Assembly: GCF_003991905.1 (NCBI RefSeq) | Contig: NZ_RSCL01000001.1 | Location: forward strand, 494,643-558,642 | Length of the DNA stretch: 64,000 bases | Origin: Dulcicalothrix desertica PCC 7102 | GTDB taxonomy: Bacteria > Cyanobacteriota > Cyanobacteriia > Cyanobacteriales > Nostocaceae | Reading direction: 5' to 3' | Shown: positions 41,198 through 50,093 of the stretch, in pieces | How positions within the stretch are numbered: position 1 is the stretch's first letter | Layout: the number at the start of each line of letters is the position of its first letter | The notes under the pieces: model-generated | What the model saw: the letters and a program-made list of their open reading frames with translations, nothing else | Databases searched by the model: none | What the model was told of the DNA's origin: nothing | Translations under genes and position numbers: made by a program

Positions 41198-42565
41198 TTA
41201 AAATCGATATGCTAAGAATGGAATGAGCATCTCCGCGCGACTTAACCCACCGTGAACTCCAGCGTTTGGTGCCCACTTTTCTCCAGTTGAAGATTGATAA
41301 CAAACCCAGTCGTGACGCGGTACTAATATAAAATCTCCTATCCGGTCATTAGATTCTGGACTTAAAGCTTGATTCGGTAAGCCAAATAAACCTAATGCGA
41401 TAGCTTCGGATGACGACACAAGCAAGAAATTATCGTCAAAATGCGAATAAATATAAGCTTTCACAGCATCAAGGGCGCCTTTCTTTACATGCAAAAAGCG
41501 CGCGCGTCCTTCGCCAGTAACTGCTGGAGTCCATAATAATTTAATTAGTTCTGGGTGTTCGTGCAGCCAAAGTACTTTTTCTGGGTCTGTAGGACATTGA
41601 CCGTGGTCGGCAGTTACTAATAAAACAACATCACCTCGACCAGTTAAAGGGTCTAATAATTCTCGTTTGAGCGCAAAATCAATAGTCGCGACTTGTGCTT
41701 GATAGTAAGGACTTAATGGTGCATAACGATGCGCTGCACTGTCTATATTAGGTACATACATATATGTAAAGCTTTTACCGTTATCATAACTGGTTAATAT
41801 GCGGTCACGTAACTGAGCAAACCCATCAGCATAAGTTAAGTATCCAGTATATTTTTCTTTGCCAGCTTCGCTACCTACAGTTGTATAGCGGCTAATACTA
41901 GTATTTTTAAATACTTTGTTATTAACTATTCCTACATCTATTCCAGCTTTCTCCATGCGTAGGTAAATATTGGGAACTGTGACTAATTTATCTGGGTTGA
42001 TCTGTTCATCTGTATAACTTGCCGAAGTTGGAGCAGTATAAGGGCGCCAACCTAGTAAACTAACCAAGGCGCCAATTTCTCGTAAATAGGCAGTTGTGGA
42101 AGTAACACCGTGTTGAGCAGTTGCGTAAGCAGTTGCCGCAGAAGTCAGAGCAGTAACAGTTGTGCTAGGAAATACTGTAGTAGCTGGCATGAAAAAAGCT
42201 TTGTCGCTGCTACAAGCGTTCGCAAACCCAGGTACAACATTATTTGTAATTAAACTTTGTAACTGGTCATAACCAAAAGCATCCAGCACCAATAACACTA
42301 CATGATTAATAGGCGCCTGCAAGAGCCAGTTTTCCCAAGCTTGAGTTACAGCATCAATTCCTAATAAACTTGGATTGAATGGAGGTAATGCAGGTTGTTC
42401 GCTTAAAGTTGGCGCCTCTGGACATAACCAATGTATCGGTAGTGCTGCAATATTTGCCAAACCCAGTCCATCGTAACTCGGTCGCACCTTGTTGGCACCA
42501 AATGCTGCTGGTAACACTTGTCGGGTAATAAGCGCTTGTTCTGCGGTGGCAAATATATCAACCAT
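41198..42565 (-). CDS. Alkaline phosphatase-superfamily phosphodiesterase
   Basis: A 455-residue protein of the nucleotide pyrophosphatase/phosphodiesterase branch of the alkaline phosphatase superfamily. Metal-site and nucleophile motifs are LLVLDAFGYDQLQ, FPSTTVTALTS (nucleophile Thr/Ser), VPNIDSAAHRYAP, LLVTADHGQ and VHGGLSRAEM. All are present, so it should be an active zinc hydrolase. No signal peptide is visible. Substrate unknown. The N-terminal 60 residues are proline-rich (LSEQPALPPFNPSLLG). It stands alone. Confidence 0.85.
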   Translation of the reverse strand: MVDIFATAEQALITRQVLPAAFGANKVRPSYDGLGLANIAALPIHWLCPEAPTLSEQPALPPFNPSLLGIDAVTQAWENWLLQAPINHVVLLVLDAFGYDQLQSLITNNVVPGFANACSSDKAFFMPATTVFPSTTVTALTSAATAYATAQHGVTSTTAYLREIGALVSLLGWRPYTAPTSASYTDEQINPDKLVTVPNIYLRMEKAGIDVGIVNNKVFKNTSISRYTTVGSEAGKEKYTGYLTYADGFAQLRDRILTSYDNGKSFTYMYVPNIDSAAHRYAPLSPYYQAQVATIDFALKRELLDPLTGRGDVVLLVTADHGQCPTDPEKVLWLHEHPELIKLLWTPAVTGEGRARFLHVKKGALDAVKAYIYSHFDDNFLLVSSSEAIALGLFGLPNQALSPESNDRIGDFILVPRHDWVCYQSSTGEKWAPNAGVHGGLSRAEMLIPFLAYRF

Positions 42566-42694
42566 TTAATTATTTTCCCTAACTCATATTTGTTATTTTA
42601 GAGCATGTAAATTTTTAGCAACGGATATAACGGATGTAACGGATGAGTTTTTTGTTATCCATCAATAAAATTTGTTATTCATCTATTGCCAATG

Positions 42695-42919
42695 TTAAGC
42701 TGCTGGAATTAACTGTCCTAAAATTTTAGGTTCTGGTAGAGGTTGACCGTCCTCGATGTATGACTCTATAAGCATTTCTATAACTTCCTGAGCATTTTTT
42801 AACGCTTCTTCATAAGTATCACCATGAGTACAGGGTTGATACACGTCAGTAAATTCAGGTAGCGAAACAACATAGCATTTATCTTCATCTGACCACTGAA
42901 TCACAATTGTATATTTCAT
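42695..42919 (-). CDS. hicB: HicB antitoxin
   Basis: A 74-residue HicB-family antitoxin: YTIVIQWSDEDKCYVVSLPE, FTDVYQPCTHGDTYEEALKN and AQEVIEMLIESYIEDGQPLP. It keeps the degenerate RNase H-like fold and lacks a separate DNA-binding tail, like short HicB forms. Its ATG overlaps the stop of hicA (ATGA, 42916-42919), so the toxin gene comes first, the usual HicAB order. It blocks HicA. Confidence 0.9.
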   Translation of the reverse strand: MKYTIVIQWSDEDKCYVVSLPEFTDVYQPCTHGDTYEEALKNAQEVIEMLIESYIEDGQPLPEPKILGQLIPAA

Positions 42920-43155
42920 TCTTGTTTTTTCTCCTGTTCCTCTCGTTCCTCTTGCTCTATTTTATTCAATTCTTCCAATGCTTCATTTACTTCTTTTTCT
43001 AAATATGATTTTGCATCGTCACCATCTTTTCCTGCGATGATTATAGATGTAGACAATTTTGGATGTTTCCATTTACTATGACTACCTTTTGCTGGTTTAT
43101 GCGTAAACCCTGCTTGCTTTAGTATGCTTTTCAACTCTCTAACTTTCTTGGGCAT
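42916..43155 (-). CDS. hicA: HicA mRNA interferase toxin
   Basis: A 79-residue HicA toxin with the dsRNA-binding-like fold and the catalytic His in KGSHSKWKHP (H26). HicA cleaves mRNA during translation. After the core (residues 1-62) comes an unusual Glu-rich tail (LNKIEQEEREEQEKKQE) that is not needed in typical HicA proteins. The next gene, hicB, overlaps by four bases. The pair appears complete. Confidence 0.9.
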   Translation of the reverse strand: MPKKVRELKSILKQAGFTHKPAKGSHSKWKHPKLSTSIIIAGKDGDDAKSYLEKEVNEALEELNKIEQEEREEQEKKQE

Positions 43156-43282
43156 AGACCGAGCTTGTTATCCCTGATGTTCATTTTTCCATTAAAAATA
43201 TATAGTACAATTACATTATATATTTTAATAAATATCCGGCGCCTTTGCCTTATTATTGCTGTTGTGAGTGCGTGGTGTAAAA

Positions 43283-44527
43283 ATGTCTATTGGTATATTG
43301 ATTGTCGTTGCTATCTTGGCTTTTTACCTTGCTTTTAACCTTGGCGCCAATGATGTTGCTAATGCAATGGGCACTTCGGTAGGTTCTAAAGCGGTTACTT
43401 TGAGGCAGGCTTTAATTATTGCAGGTGTATTAGAGTTTGCTGGCGCCGTTTTGTTTGGTGGTGAGGTAACACAAACGCTAGCAACCGGAGTTGCGAACCC
43501 AGTGTTATTTGTGGATACTCCTCAGTTGTTTGTGACTGGGATGGTTTCTGTACTAATAGCATGTGGGTTATGGTTACAACTGGCAACTTCACGCGGTTTA
43601 CCGGTTTCGAGTTCTCATGCTGTGGTCGGCGCCATTGCTGGGTTTAGTTGGGTAGCGCTGGGTGTTGGCGCCATTGATTGGTCTTCGATTAAGTTAATTA
43701 CTATTGGTTGGGTATTAACACCTATTATTAGCGGTATAATTGCGGCTTTATTTTATAGTCAAATTCAACGTTGGATTTTAAATCAGCCGAATCAAATAAT
43801 ACAATTAAAGGAGTGGATTCCTTGGTTAAGTGCTGCTTTAGTGGGTGCTTTTGGTGTTATTGTATTACCAACTTTAACTCATCCTATCGCTGAATTGTTT
43901 ACAAATAAGTTCGGTATAAATATACCTTTTTATGATTACTCGTTACTAACAGGCGCTGTTACTGTTGTCAGTTTAACTGTTTATAGCTGGCGCCTGGTAG
44001 AGAAGGGGGGTAATAATTTATTAATCGAAAAAATATTCGCACGCTATCAATTATTGAGTGCTTGCTTTGTTGCGTTTGCACATGGTTCTAATGATGTGGG
44101 AAATGCTATAGCACCATTGGCAGCTATTGTTTATACCATTAGTACTAATATCGTACCTCTGAGTGAGATAGATGTGCCTTTATGGATTTTAGTACTTGGC
44201 GCCGCTGGTATTGTTACTGGTTTGGCGATATTGGGTAAAAATGTAATTGCGACTATTGGTGAAAGTATTATTACTTTACAACCTAGCAGTGGTTTCTGTG
44301 CTGAACTTGCTACCGCTATTACAATTTTGCTTGCTTCTCGCTTCGGTTTGCCTGTTTCAACTTCTCACGCACTTGTTGGTGGTGTTGTGGGTATTGGGTT
44401 GGTGCAAGATTTAAAATCAATTAAGTTTTCAACGCTGCAAAATATAGCTGCTGCTTGGGTAGTTACTGTTCCGGCTAGTGCATTATTGAGTGCGCTCATA
44501 TTTTATGCGTTGAAATTTATATTTTGA
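43283..44527 (+). CDS. PiT-family inorganic phosphate permease
   Basis: A 414-residue integral membrane protein of the PiT family, low-affinity metal-phosphate transporters. The duplicated family signature is clear: FNLGANDVANAMGTSVGSKA near the N-terminus and FAHGSNDVGNAIAPLAAIV in the second half, with GLPVSSSHAVVGAI and GLPVSTSHALVGGV. About ten membrane helices are expected. ATG at 43283 is used; a GTG 15 bases upstream is possible, and neither has a good ribosome binding site. No pho box or neighbouring phosphate gene was seen. Confidence 0.9.
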   Translation: MSIGILIVVAILAFYLAFNLGANDVANAMGTSVGSKAVTLRQALIIAGVLEFAGAVLFGGEVTQTLATGVANPVLFVDTPQLFVTGMVSVLIACGLWLQLATSRGLPVSSSHAVVGAIAGFSWVALGVGAIDWSSIKLITIGWVLTPIISGIIAALFYSQIQRWILNQPNQIIQLKEWIPWLSAALVGAFGVIVLPTLTHPIAELFTNKFGINIPFYDYSLLTGAVTVVSLTVYSWRLVEKGGNNLLIEKIFARYQLLSACFVAFAHGSNDVGNAIAPLAAIVYTISTNIVPLSEIDVPLWILVLGAAGIVTGLAILGKNVIATIGESIITLQPSSGFCAELATAITILLASRFGLPVSTSHALVGGVVGIGLVQDLKSIKFSTLQNIAAAWVVTVPASALLSALIFYALKFIF

Positions 44528-44531
44528 TGGT

Positions 44532-44825
44532 GATCCCCCCAACCCCCCTTGATAAGCAGGGCTGATTCATCCCCTCTCAAACTAGATTTGTCAAGATGGT
44601 TAGCGGGAAAAATCATAAGTATGGGTAACTCGGAAACAGACTTTTAGCACATAAATCTAAGTGTGATTGTCTATTTTAGAGGCGCCTTGGTAGCAAAATG
44701 ACCAACAAAAATTTTGGCTAAACCCTTGATTTTTCAAGCTTCTTAGGGAATGAATCAGCCCTGCCTTGATAAGGGGGGCTAAGAGTTTATTCATTTCCCC
44801 CCTTATTAAGGGGGTCAGGGGGGAT
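44532..44825. repeat. GATCCCCCC palindrome split by a 207-bp element
   Basis: The arms GATCCCCCCAACCCCCCTTG and CTTATTAAGGGGGTCAGGGG match the palindrome at 279-357. In this copy a 207-base element (44557-44763) plus a 10-base duplication has been inserted into the first loop. The outer repeat lies between the convergent permease and 96-residue protein genes. Confidence 0.78.
44557..44763. mobile_element. 207-bp non-autonomous element with 10-bp target duplication
   Basis: The ends CAGGGCTGATTCATCCC and GGGAATGAATCAGCCCTG are inverted repeats with one extra base. They are flanked by perfect 10-base direct repeats CCTTGATAAG (44547-44556 and 44764-44773). Removing the element and one duplication restores the palindrome seen at 279-357. 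The interior has one GGCGCC and no reading frame. The CAGGG end and 8-10-base duplications are reminiscent of ISAs1/IS4-type transposases, which is an inference. Confidence 0.85.
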
Positions 44826-44845
44826 TAAAATGTTAAATTATTATT

Positions 44846-45136
44846 TTACTTTCTTGTTTTGACTTTATTTGTAATTGTTTTACTTAACATTTCTATACCC
44901 AAAAACCCAGTAGAAATTAAACCAGCTTTAATTACAATATTTTGTTGAGATGCGCTTGCTTCTTTAATTAAAATGGCTCTAATTTCTGACATTGTTACTC
45001 CTTCTCCCCTAATTCCAACAGGCTTTGGTTCAAGTGCAAGAACATAGACAAATCCGAGATACCCAGCTAATATTAGCTCAAAAGCAACTAAAATATAAAT
45101 ATAGTATTTTAGTAATTTACAGAGAACTGTTTTCAT
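44846..45136 (-). CDS. Small membrane protein, third gene of operon
   Basis: A 96-residue protein with one strong N-terminal membrane segment (YYIYILVAFELILAGYLGFV) and a weaker hydrophobic stretch (IVIKAGLISTGFLGIEMLS) before a basic tail. It follows the 406-residue exported protein by 16 bases on the same strand, so it is probably co-transcribed. The family is not recognised. Confidence 0.6.
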   Translation of the reverse strand: MKTVLCKLLKYYIYILVAFELILAGYLGFVYVLALEPKPVGIRGEGVTMSEIRAILIKEASASQQNIVIKAGLISTGFLGIEMLSKTITNKVKTRK

Positions 45137-45152
45137 TATTTAATCATTAATC

Positions 45153-46373
45153 CTATTTTCTGGCTTGGACTTTGCTAAAATTTTGTCGCTTACGGTCAAG
45201 AGTGTAAGCTAATTCTTGTTGACCATTTCTAACATGCACTGTAACTTGGCATTTACGACTGATTTCAGGATTTGCTGAAATACATTCTCTAGAATTTTCT
45301 ATTGAACTAATACGTAGGTTTATTGTTGATGTTTTTAATCGATTACTCGCATCTTTGATAATTTTTTCGGCTAAGGTATTAGATAATATATCATTACGAG
45401 GTGGCATGTTTCGAGTACCTTCCATCGCTATATATTTGTTTTGTCTGGCAATACGATAAACTACTTGAGTGTTATTTTTTGCCCGCATGGTAACACGATA
45501 TCCTAAAAGTGAAGCGTTTTGGCAAGTTTCCCAAGGCGCCGCTAAACCTAAACAACTATCATACTTTGCCTCTTCAACGTTTGTAATTAAAGCTTGACCA
45601 TTGGTTAAATTAAAGTTTGCACTAGCACGAGAAATTAATTCTAATGCAACATCAACAGGTAATTTAGCTTGTTTCGCATAATTCAAGCGTGACCACAGTT
45701 GAAGTTTGTTAGGGTTATTTTTATCTACATAATAAATCCATTGAGTTTGATTTTGTTCTATAATAATTTCCCAAAAGCGCGCTTTAAAAACTTGTCCATC
45801 AAACCTGGGTTCAACAGGTAATACTGTAAAATCTGCTCCTGATGGTTGTAGGGTTTCACGCACACTGACAATTTTTAATGTATTTTTCGGTAAACTCCAA
45901 TTTTTTTGAGCATCTTGTAGCACTGCTTGCTGCACACGTGAAGGAGCTTTATTTGATTTTGCTAAATATTCTCTAGAAGCTAGTTTCGTTTTTCCACCGT
46001 CTCGCACGTAATAAACTAGACGTTCAAAATAAGTATCGACGGTAGCTTTCCATGTATCTTTGATATTTGGTGGGTCGCAGGTTAAAGGCTGTTTTTTACC
46101 TTCGCGTATTTCATCGCAGTAATATGGATAAGGTACACGCTCGAATTTAACTATTCTTTTTAAACCACCAGCATAATCTGAGCGGGTAGCTTGAGCAATT
46201 TTATTGACAACGGAATTGGGTAACTCGTCTGATTTATTTTGTTTTTGTCTGGTGATAGTTGTAGGTATTTGAGATAGGAATTTTGCGCTTACGCTTGGAG
46301 TTTTAATTGCGATGAAATTTAAAATAAGAGTACAAGTTGTTAAGATAGCTAATGAAAGTTTTGTTTTCAACAT
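45153..46373 (-). CDS. Exported protein with three PepSY-like modules
   Basis: A 406-residue protein with a signal peptide (LSLAILTTCTLILNFIAI, cut near VSA). Three related modules can be seen. Each starts with a helix (QQAVLQDAQKNWSLPKNTLK; DVALELISRASANFNLTNGQ; AEKIIKDASNRLKTSTINLR) and continues as strands, one with the DSCLGLAAPWETCQNASLLG pattern common in cyanobacterial exported proteins. The Cys residues there probably form a disulphide. The function is unknown; relatives are often called hypothetical. The gene starts ten bases after the WD40 gene, with AAAGGGAAATT as ribosome binding site overlapping the preceding stop region. Confidence 0.65.
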   Translation of the reverse strand: MLKTKLSLAILTTCTLILNFIAIKTPSVSAKFLSQIPTTITRQKQNKSDELPNSVVNKIAQATRSDYAGGLKRIVKFERVPYPYYCDEIREGKKQPLTCDPPNIKDTWKATVDTYFERLVYYVRDGGKTKLASREYLAKSNKAPSRVQQAVLQDAQKNWSLPKNTLKIVSVRETLQPSGADFTVLPVEPRFDGQVFKARFWEIIIEQNQTQWIYYVDKNNPNKLQLWSRLNYAKQAKLPVDVALELISRASANFNLTNGQALITNVEEAKYDSCLGLAAPWETCQNASLLGYRVTMRAKNNTQVVYRIARQNKYIAMEGTRNMPPRNDILSNTLAEKIIKDASNRLKTSTINLRISSIENSRECISANPEISRKCQVTVHVRNGQQELAYTLDRKRQNFSKVQARK

Positions 46374-46382
46374 AATTTCCCT

Positions 46383-47591
46383 TTAGTTTAAAATATTAGA
46401 AACCGGGTTTCTTATTGATAAGTTGTAATAGTCATGAAAATTTTGGTAGAAACCTGGTTTCTTTTTTACCAATGGTTGTAAATTTAACTGTCTTATTCCA
46501 ATTCTGTAACCAGATAAAACACCACCCTCACCAATTACAAGAGTTTTGTTATCTTGAGACATTACCGCAGTATTCGGATATACACGGCTATAAGTACGGT
46601 CATCCTCAAATTTTACCTGTTCAACAATTTGACTAATATTGGCACCTGTTGCAGCATCCCATAAATCAACCCCATATGCTGAATCTACACTTAAAAGACG
46701 TTTGCCATCAGAAGTAAAACCTATGTATATTAGGCTTTTGGGAATAGTAGCTGTAATTTTTCCGGTACTAAGATTCCATATATTCGTTCTACCGTAATCT
46801 GAACTTTTACCCCGCGCGGAAATAAGGTTTTTTCCATCTGGACTAAAAGCAAGAAAACCTGCTGCTTGTATACTATTTGTTAATGTTTTTAATAATTTTC
46901 CCGTTTTGATATCCCACAAACGAATCGTTAGGTCTCTACTGTCTCCTTGAATACCCGCAGAAGTTGCAAAAATGTTTTTATTAGAACTAACCGCAATAGC
47001 ACTAACAGGAGCATTATTTCCCTTCAGGGTATGAATGAGTTTTCCGGTCTGCGTATTCCAAAGTTTAATCGTTTTGTCTTGACCAGCAGCAATTAAGGTT
47101 TTACCATCAGGAGTTAGTGTTAAATTACTAATTCCTGATTTGTGAGAATTAATTCGACGGATTAATTTCCCTGTTTTGATATTCCAAACTTGAACAATTC
47201 CTGATTCTAAATATGTTCCTGTATATAGATTTTGACCATCGGGACTTAGCGCTAAAGTTGTACTTCCATTTTTACCAGGATTAATGGTGCGGATGAGTTT
47301 TTTATTCTTCATGTTCCAAACATGAATTTTATCGTACAAACTACCGCTAACTAACGTTTGTCCATCGCGGCTAATTACCAAAGATTCTATATCATAGCTA
47401 TGTTTACTTTCTTTTAAAAAGTCAATACCTTCTTCTGGGTTTAAAGGTTTATTTTGTTTTGTTAATACTTGCTGTGGCGCCACTTGTTGGTCAATTGATG
47501 CTTGGATGGGAATGGGAGTTCCGACAATTACAGAGAGAGCAATTCCATAAATAATAGCAGGAAAAGCTCTAGATTTTTTTATAGATAGCAT
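46383..47591 (-). CDS. Exported WD40-repeat protein
   Basis: A 402-residue beta-propeller protein. A signal peptide (FPAIIYGIALSVIVGTPIPI) precedes about seven WD40 blades (residues 55-370), such as HSYDIESLVISRDGQTLVSG, HKSGISNLTLTPDGKTLIAA and VSAIAVSSNKNIFATSA. It is the first gene of a three-gene exported-protein operon. The last 27 residues or so (KKKPGFYQNFHDYYNLSIRN and PVSNIL) are encoded by copy 5 of the AGAAACCGGGTTTCT repeat pair and do not belong to the propeller. Confidence 0.8.
   Translation of the reverse strand: MLSIKKSRAFPAIIYGIALSVIVGTPIPIQASIDQQVAPQQVLTKQNKPLNPEEGIDFLKESKHSYDIESLVISRDGQTLVSGSLYDKIHVWNMKNKKLIRTINPGKNGSTTLALSPDGQNLYTGTYLESGIVQVWNIKTGKLIRRINSHKSGISNLTLTPDGKTLIAAGQDKTIKLWNTQTGKLIHTLKGNNAPVSAIAVSSNKNIFATSAGIQGDSRDLTIRLWDIKTGKLLKTLTNSIQAAGFLAFSPDGKNLISARGKSSDYGRTNIWNLSTGKITATIPKSLIYIGFTSDGKRLLSVDSAYGVDLWDAATGANISQIVEQVKFEDDRTYSRVYPNTAVMSQDNKTLVIGEGGVLSGYRIGIRQLNLQPLVKKKPGFYQNFHDYYNLSIRNPVSNILN
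46398..46462. repeat. Bipartite AGAAACCGGGTTTCT repeat, copy 5, inside a coding end
   Basis: AGAAACCGGGTTTCT (46398-46412) and AGAAACCTGGTTTCT (46448-46462) are separated by 35 bases. Unlike the other copies this pair lies inside a gene, encoding the C-terminal tail of the WD40 protein. Confidence 0.78.
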
Positions 47592-47877
47592 AACTTTATT
47601 TCTGTTTTATTGAATTGTAAATATCTGAATATATGGTCAATGACATCAACCATAATTTTAAAGTTCCAAAAACTTTTAAAAGTCTCTAAAACAGTGTTAT
47701 GGAACGATTAAATTTAGACATACCATATTTATACTTTTTAAACATACACCTAACTGGGTGAAAGTGTAATACCCCAACGGGCGCCTCAATTAGAGGGTAT
47801 AATCTTTTTACACAAACAATTCTCAATACTCTCTCCAGTACCGCAATCATAACAGCGCGTAAGTTCCGTTTACCTAT

Positions 47878-49311
47878 ATGCAAAAACCAGGACAGCAGGC
47901 AATTTCTATCGACTATCAAAAGTGGCGAGACACATTTCTTTATCAAAAACTGCAACTAGCAATCATTATTTGGTCATGTTTCCATGCAGCTATTGAGCTT
48001 AACTTTAAAATTCCTGAATTTCTGGGTAAGTATTATAAGCGTGGTGCGGTTAGTGCTGTAACTTTTCTTTTTAATTCTTCTAGAGATTTGTTACTACAAG
48101 AACTATTATTTATTGGCTGCCTAATTTTACTACGTCTACCGAAAACGAGAAAATACCTCAAAACTATATTTATAATATTTGCTTGCTCAATACCGTTTTA
48201 TAATTACTTTCAGGTCATAATTACTACAATTCCCTATTTAATCGGACTAAAAACACCTGAATCACAGTCTATTGATATAATTGCTTCTCTTGGTGGAGAG
48301 ATAGATATAATACATTGCCTAGCACTAAATCAAATTCGTTTAGGTATAGATACTAAATACTATCATCTACTTTTCCCGATAATTGGGGTATTAGTACCCG
48401 TTTGTTTACGTCTACATATTATTTCTCAAGTAAGTGTTTTTATATTTGGTCTTCTTGCTTATAAATTTAATAACCCAACTTATAATTTTTGGTCATTGAG
48501 TCAAGAACAGCAAGTTGCTTGCTCTACTGATGCTATATACAGTTTAATCTTTAACCTTTTGCCATGTATAGTTGTTGATTATGGTATATATCTTTATGAA
48601 CTGACTTTAAAAACAGAGTTTAAATACTGGTGGCAATTACGGTTATTTGTAAATGCTGTAGCACATGACTTACGCAACCCAGTTTTAGGGACAATTTTAG
48701 TTTTAGAAAACCTTTTAAATCAACGTCAAACAAAAATAGAAGTAGATAGAACAGTTGTTGAAGATGTAATTACAGGAAATAAAAGGCAACTCAATTTAAT
48801 TGATTCAATGCTTGAAGCTCATGCTAGCGAAACACAAGGAATAAAAATATATCCTCAATCTATAAAATTATATCCTTTAGTGCAATCAATAATTACAGAT
48901 TTGTCGCCACTATTAAGTAAAGAACAAGCTACTATTGTCAACTTAGCTAATTCGGAATTACCGGAAGTTTTTGCTGATGCCTTACAATTATCGAGAGTGT
49001 ATCATAATTTGATTATTAATGCAATTAATGTTAATCAAGTTGGATTACAAATTACTATTGATGCATGGGTAGAAGAAGATAAAGTACACTGTATCGTTGC
49101 GGATAATGGTGTTGGTATGAGTCAACAACAAGCTGCAAAGTTATTTCAATTATACGCGCGCGGGCAAAATATACAACAATCTTTGGGATTGGGTTTGGGT
49201 TTATATATTTGTCAACAAATTATTATTGCACATAGTGGTGATATTGGTGTAAATAGTAGTCCTGGGAATGGCGCCACTTTTTGGTTTACATTACCTATTG
49301 GAGTTGATTAA
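47878..49311 (+). CDS. Membrane sensor histidine kinase
   Basis: A 477-residue kinase. The N-terminal 240 residues contain about six hydrophobic segments (LLLQELLFIGCLILLRL, TIFIIFACSIPFYNYFQVII, LLFPIIGVLVPVCLRL and others), resembling a MASE-type membrane sensor. The HisKA domain has the H box LFVNAVAHDLRNPVLG (H263). ATP-binding motifs are YHNLIINAINVNQ (N box), VADNGVGM (G1) and GLGLGLYICQQII (G2). All are intact. The response regulator gene at 50094, in convergent orientation 0.8 kb away, may be its partner. Confidence 0.85.
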   Translation: MQKPGQQAISIDYQKWRDTFLYQKLQLAIIIWSCFHAAIELNFKIPEFLGKYYKRGAVSAVTFLFNSSRDLLLQELLFIGCLILLRLPKTRKYLKTIFIIFACSIPFYNYFQVIITTIPYLIGLKTPESQSIDIIASLGGEIDIIHCLALNQIRLGIDTKYYHLLFPIIGVLVPVCLRLHIISQVSVFIFGLLAYKFNNPTYNFWSLSQEQQVACSTDAIYSLIFNLLPCIVVDYGIYLYELTLKTEFKYWWQLRLFVNAVAHDLRNPVLGTILVLENLLNQRQTKIEVDRTVVEDVITGNKRQLNLIDSMLEAHASETQGIKIYPQSIKLYPLVQSIITDLSPLLSKEQATIVNLANSELPEVFADALQLSRVYHNLIINAINVNQVGLQITIDAWVEEDKVHCIVADNGVGMSQQQAAKLFQLYARGQNIQQSLGLGLGLYICQQIIIAHSGDIGVNSSPGNGATFWFTLPIGVD

Positions 49312-49447
49312 TATAGTAATTTACTTTAGCATGAATAGTGAATACACCCGATAAGGTGGATAGTAAAGACTCTAGTGAGTGTATGAATTTAGGAACTTAA
49401 GAATTAAGTTGCAAGTCTGCATATACAAAACTATTAATTTTTTAACG

Positions 49448-50071
49448 ATGAGATTCAAATTCTTTACTTACTTGACACTTAGCTCGGTTTTGCTTTCTAC
49501 TTTAACGATAAGTAATCAAGAACTAGTACGAGCATCTATAGTTCAGATGGCAACAAAAAGCTCAATCTCAACAAGTACAGTCAACGAAAATAAGCTAATT
49601 ACGGAAATAGCAAATTTAGAAGTGCAAATAGTACTTTTAAAGTCAAGGTATACAACGAACTCTTCACAAGTTACAAGTGCAAATAAAAAGCTCCAAAATT
49701 TGCGACAACAATTAAAATCAAATAGTCAAAATATTTTAAATTCAGCCATCTCTAAAGCAATTAAAGAAAAAATAGCTGAATTAGAAGTAGAGCGAGTAGT
49801 CAAAGCTACTGCTTATGTAGAACATAGTCCTGTTCTCATGGTACTGGCAGAAGATATTAAAGGTTTACGTCAACGCTTTGCACAAATTCAACCTCAAAAT
49901 TCTCAAGCTGTAGTTAATCGCACGGTGTCGCAGTCAATCCAAAATAAAATATCACAATTGAGAGTACAAAGAGCAAAACTACAAAACGTTTATTCTCGTG
50001 ATAGCGCTAATATCGGCGCCATAAATGAACAAATTCAGCATTTAGAAAAACGTCTAGCATTGCTTAAGTAA
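49448..50071 (+). CDS. Exported coiled-coil protein
   Basis: A 207-residue protein with a signal peptide (FFTYLTLSSVLLSTLTI). The mature protein is made of two related coiled-coil segments (ITEIANLEVQIVLLKSRYTT / KLQNLRQQLKSNSQ, and IQNKISQLRVQRAKLQNVYS / INEQIQHLEKRLALLK). These resemble the periplasmic hairpins of polysaccharide co-polymerases and adaptor proteins. The ATG at 49448 is preferred because the signal peptide begins there; a frame reaching 49379 has no ribosome binding site. Function unknown. Confidence 0.65.
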   Translation: MRFKFFTYLTLSSVLLSTLTISNQELVRASIVQMATKSSISTSTVNENKLITEIANLEVQIVLLKSRYTTNSSQVTSANKKLQNLRQQLKSNSQNILNSAISKAIKEKIAELEVERVVKATAYVEHSPVLMVLAEDIKGLRQRFAQIQPQNSQAVVNRTVSQSIQNKISQLRVQRAKLQNVYSRDSANIGAINEQIQHLEKRLALLK

Positions 50072-50093
50072 AACACACCAAGTTGCTTATATA

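Noticed and set aside
47686..47955. Minus-strand 89-residue frame before the sensor kinase
   Set aside because: It overlaps the kinase start, has no ribosome binding site and no recognisable similarity.
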